From Aldehydirespirator sp965221215 (GTDB taxonomy: Bacteria > Actinomycetota > Acidimicrobiia > Acidimicrobiales > Aldehydirespiratoraceae): 64,000 nucleotides of DNA. This document shows, one piece after another, positions 62,257-64,000 of the stretch (its first letter is position 1; the number at the start of each line of letters is the position of its first letter). The DNA lies in NCBI GenBank assembly GCA_965221215.1, contig OZ244872.1, positions 1 to 64,000 on the forward strand, read 5' to 3'. The position numbers and the translations under genes were made by a program. The notes under the pieces are model-generated. The model ran no database searches and was not told where the DNA came from. It worked only from the letters and a program-made list of their open reading frames with translations.

Positions 62257-62339
62257 CCTCAGAGCGAGTGAAAATAGGTGAGAGTCTGTTGCGTCGCAAG
62301 GGTGGGTGTCTTTCACGCTCTTGTTCGCTGCGCTCACGG
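62257..62339 (+). repeat. Dispersed palindromic repeat, copy H (right end missing)
   Basis: Left half only: CCTCAGAGCGAGTGAAAATA, GGTGAGAGTCTGTTGCGTCG and TTTCACGCTCTTGTTCGCTG, ending at CGCTCACGG. It defines the left terminus together with copy A. It lies between the hsdS fragment and the oxidoreductase gene. Confidence 0.65.
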
Positions 62340-62491
62340 TGACCCCCATCGCCGCGCTCGGACCCTGAGGGCCGGCATCAGACGGTCGGGCTTGGGCATC
62401 ACGCGAGTTGGGCAACTGGCGCACGGTTGCGCGTTCTGAGACCATCGGAGGTCTACAGTGCGAGCGTCTGAGGACGGGCTGAGGAGCAAGA

Positions 62492-63103
62492 GTGCGGGTC
62501 ATCGTGTTTGGAGCGACCGGAAAGACTGGGCGGCACGTCTCGCGCCTGGCTTTGGACAGGGGGCATGAGGTCACGGCCTTCGGACGGTCCGCAGACAGTC
62601 TCGACCCCGCCCCCGGCTTGAGCGTGTTCAAGGGCGACGTGCTCGAACCCGGCTCGGTCGACGCGGCGGTTGAGGGCCACGATGGCGCGGTCGTGTGTCT
62701 CGGCAGCACCGGTCTGCGGGACAGCACGACCCTCACCGCCGGTACGGCCAATATCGTCACCGCCGTCGACGGTCACGGTGTCGGGCGCCTCCTCGTCCTG
62801 TCCGCGGCCGGCGTGGGAGACAGTTGGGCCCAGATCCCGTGGAGCTCGCGGCTGCTGTTCAAGACGATGCTGCGCAACATCCTCGCCGACCATCGGGCCC
62901 AGGAGGCCGTCGTCGAGCAGAGTGGAGCCGATTGGACCATCGTCCGCTCAGCCGTTCTCACCGACAAGCCCGCGACCGGCGCCGTCACCGCCACCAAGAC
63001 GGGGCCGACGAAGCGCATAAGCCGGATCGACCTCGCCGGCTATCTCGTCGACCAGATCACCGAAGCGTCACTCGCCCGCCAAGCCATCTCGGTGACCACC
63101 TGA
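62492..63103 (+). CDS. NAD(P)-binding atypical SDR oxidoreductase
   Basis: Rossmann-fold protein of 203 residues in the NAD(P)H-binding (NmrA/flavin reductase-like) atypical SDR group. The dinucleotide motif is VRVIVFGATGKTGRHVSRLA at the very start. Other blocks are GDVLEPGSVDAAVEGHDGAV, LLVLSAAGVGDSW and DWTIVRSAVLTDKPATGAV. Start is the GTG at 62492, with GAGGAG five bases upstream. The gene has chromosome-like GC and sits between hsdS and hsdM fragments, so it may have been captured during rearrangement. Confidence 0.82.
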   Translation: MRVIVFGATGKTGRHVSRLALDRGHEVTAFGRSADSLDPAPGLSVFKGDVLEPGSVDAAVEGHDGAVVCLGSTGLRDSTTLTAGTANIVTAVDGHGVGRLLVLSAAGVGDSWAQIPWSSRLLFKTMLRNILADHRAQEAVVEQSGADWTIVRSAVLTDKPATGAVTATKTGPTKRISRIDLAGYLVDQITEASLARQAISVTT

Positions 63104-63150
63104 GACCCGCACGCTCCAGAAACCCTGCGGGCACTACAGGTCGGTGCTGG

Positions 63151-63280
63151 CAGATGTGGCGCAGAACTGTACAGAAGTCTAGGCAGAACGGCCACTTGCT
63201 GGCACGGAGTCTCCGTTGGCCGCGGCGGAGAGTGCCTCGGCTAGGGCTTGGATCTCGGTCAGGGCGGATTGGAGGTCTTC
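63151..63280. repeat. Right copy of the 3.3-kb-spaced direct repeat
   Basis: Near-identical to 59811-59940 (CAGATGTGGCGCAGAACTGT ... GATTGGAGGTCTTC). Together they flank the segment with hsdM copy 2, the protease gene, the hsdS fragment and the SDR gene. Confidence 0.85.
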
Positions 63281-64000
63281 GGCTATCTCGGCGGCCAACA
63301 CGGCCGGGGGTGGGAGGTTGTCGAGGTCTTCCAGGCTGTCGTCGCGCAGCCAGAAGAGGTCGAGGCTGACCTTGTCGCGGGCAAGCAGCTCGTCGTAGGT
63401 GTAGCGCTTGAAGCGTTCGGATTCTTGGCGCTGGTGACGGTCGGCGGGGTTGTAGCAGGCCACGAAGTCGTGGAGGCCGGCTCGGGTGAGCGGGTTCTGT
63501 TTGAGGGTGAAGTGCTTGTTGGTGCGCAGGTCGTAGACCCACAGCTCCCGAGTCCAGGCCTGCTCTGCGCCCTCTCGGCGGCGGAAGAACAACACGTTGG
63601 CCTTCACGCCCTGGGCGTAGAAGATGCCGGTGGGCAGGCGCAGCAGGGTGTGCACCTCGCAGTCGTGCAGCAGCCGGCGGCGGATCGTCTCGCCCGCTCC
63701 GGCCTCGAACAGCACGTTGTCGGGCACCACCACCGCCGCGGTGCCGCCGACTTTGAGCAGGCTCACGACGTGTTGCACGAAGTTGAGCTGCTTGTTGCGG
63801 GTGTCGGCCCAGAAGTCGTCGCGCTCGTAGCTGTCGGACGACGACTTGCCGAACGGCGGGTTGGTGAGCACCATGTCGAAGCGCTGGCTGGGGGCGGCCC
63901 GCAGGGCGTCGTCCACATGCACCGGCGAGTCCGACTCGGGGCTCTCGATGCCGTGCAGCAGCAGGTTCATGGCGCACAATCGTGCAGGCAGGTCGGCGAT
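63179..64000 (-). CDS. hsdM: HsdM copy 3, C-terminal part (runs off window)
   Basis: About 273 C-terminal residues of a type I methyltransferase, open to the window edge. It contains the catalytic NPPFGKSSSDSYERDDFWAD, then NKQLNFVQHVVSLLKVGGTA and LRLPTGIFYAQGVKANVLFF. From about 63342 to 63990 the DNA is almost identical to copy 1 (48417-49068). The last 30 codons differ from copy 1 (DDSLEDLDN, ALAEALSAAANGDSVPASGR) and equal those of copy 2. Whether the gene is complete cannot be seen. Its likely partners are the hsdS fragment at 61880 or genes beyond the window. Confidence 0.88.
   Translation of the reverse strand: MADLPARLCAMNLLLHGIESPESDSPVHVDDALRAAPSQRFDMVLTNPPFGKSSSDSYERDDFWADTRNKQLNFVQHVVSLLKVGGTAAVVVPDNVLFEAGAGETIRRRLLHDCEVHTLLRLPTGIFYAQGVKANVLFFRRREGAEQAWTRELWVYDLRTNKHFTLKQNPLTRAGLHDFVACYNPADRHQRQESERFKRYTYDELLARDKVSLDLFWLRDDSLEDLDNLPPPAVLAAEIAEDLQSALTEIQALAEALSAAANGDSVPASGRSA

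Overview
The window is about 64 kb of GC-rich DNA whose gene content and codon use fit a high-GC actinobacterium. A DUF222-HNH endonuclease, a stand-alone LigD-type polymerase and livHMGF next to acyl-CoA enzymes suggest Acidimicrobiia or a relative; this placement is inference, because no rRNA or marker gene is present. No tRNA, rRNA or CRISPR array was recognised.

Positions 1-40,600 are mostly ordinary chromosome. On the minus strand lie the 5' part of glnS, a branched-chain amino acid ABC transporter (livF, livG, livM, livH), a ThDP-dependent acetolactate-synthase-like enzyme and an FAH-family hydrolase. Then come an acyl-CoA thioesterase, a LivJ-like lipoprotein, a malonyl-CoA-synthetase-like ligase, aroK-aroQ, a polyketide-cyclase-like protein, a methyltransferase remnant, a DUF222-HNH nuclease and a LigD polymerase. 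An EF-hand/pre-toxin-like protein, a DsbB/TlpA pair, an aminotransferase, psuG, an enoyl-CoA hydratase divergent from an acyl-CoA synthetase, two tandem PLP enzymes, addB-addA, a 2OG-Fe(II) oxygenase, a frameshifted IS982 element, a second LivJ-like lipoprotein and several small enzymes follow. This half carries a dispersed, partly palindromic repeat of about 75-155 bp. I find seven substantial copies and a small fragment here and one truncated copy at 62 kb. It sits mostly at gene 3' ends, and one copy lies in frame inside a PLP-enzyme gene.

Positions 41,300-64,000 form a defence and mobile island with visibly lower GC in several genes. It begins with a three-gene operon: a ThsA-like SIR2-SLOG protein, a DprA-like SLOG protein and a ComF-like phosphoribosyltransferase. 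The first gene is split by an IS1182-family element with a CTAG target duplication. Next are a TcmP/Gp37-Gp68 (DUF5131) pair and a type I restriction-modification locus (hsdM, hsdS, hsdR) with a MazF-type toxin-antitoxin pair and two small genes on the opposite strand between hsdM and hsdS. hsdS is cut into three pieces by an ISL3-family and an IS256-family element. Removing both elements with one copy of each target duplication (8 bp and 9 bp) restores an uninterrupted 419-codon frame. A Phd/RelE-type pair follows, its toxin gene broken by an IS30-family element and a frameshift.

The right end holds rearranged type I remnants: an internally deleted hsdM, an hsdS 3' fragment and a third hsdM running off the edge. 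A serine-dehydrogenase-type (SDH) protease gene with a small upstream partner and an NAD(P)-binding oxidoreductase gene lie between them. The main themes are a multi-layered defence island whose systems were disrupted one by one by unrelated insertion sequences, an uncommon SIR2-SLOG/DprA/PRTase combination, and an undescribed-looking dispersed repeat family that can enter coding sequence.
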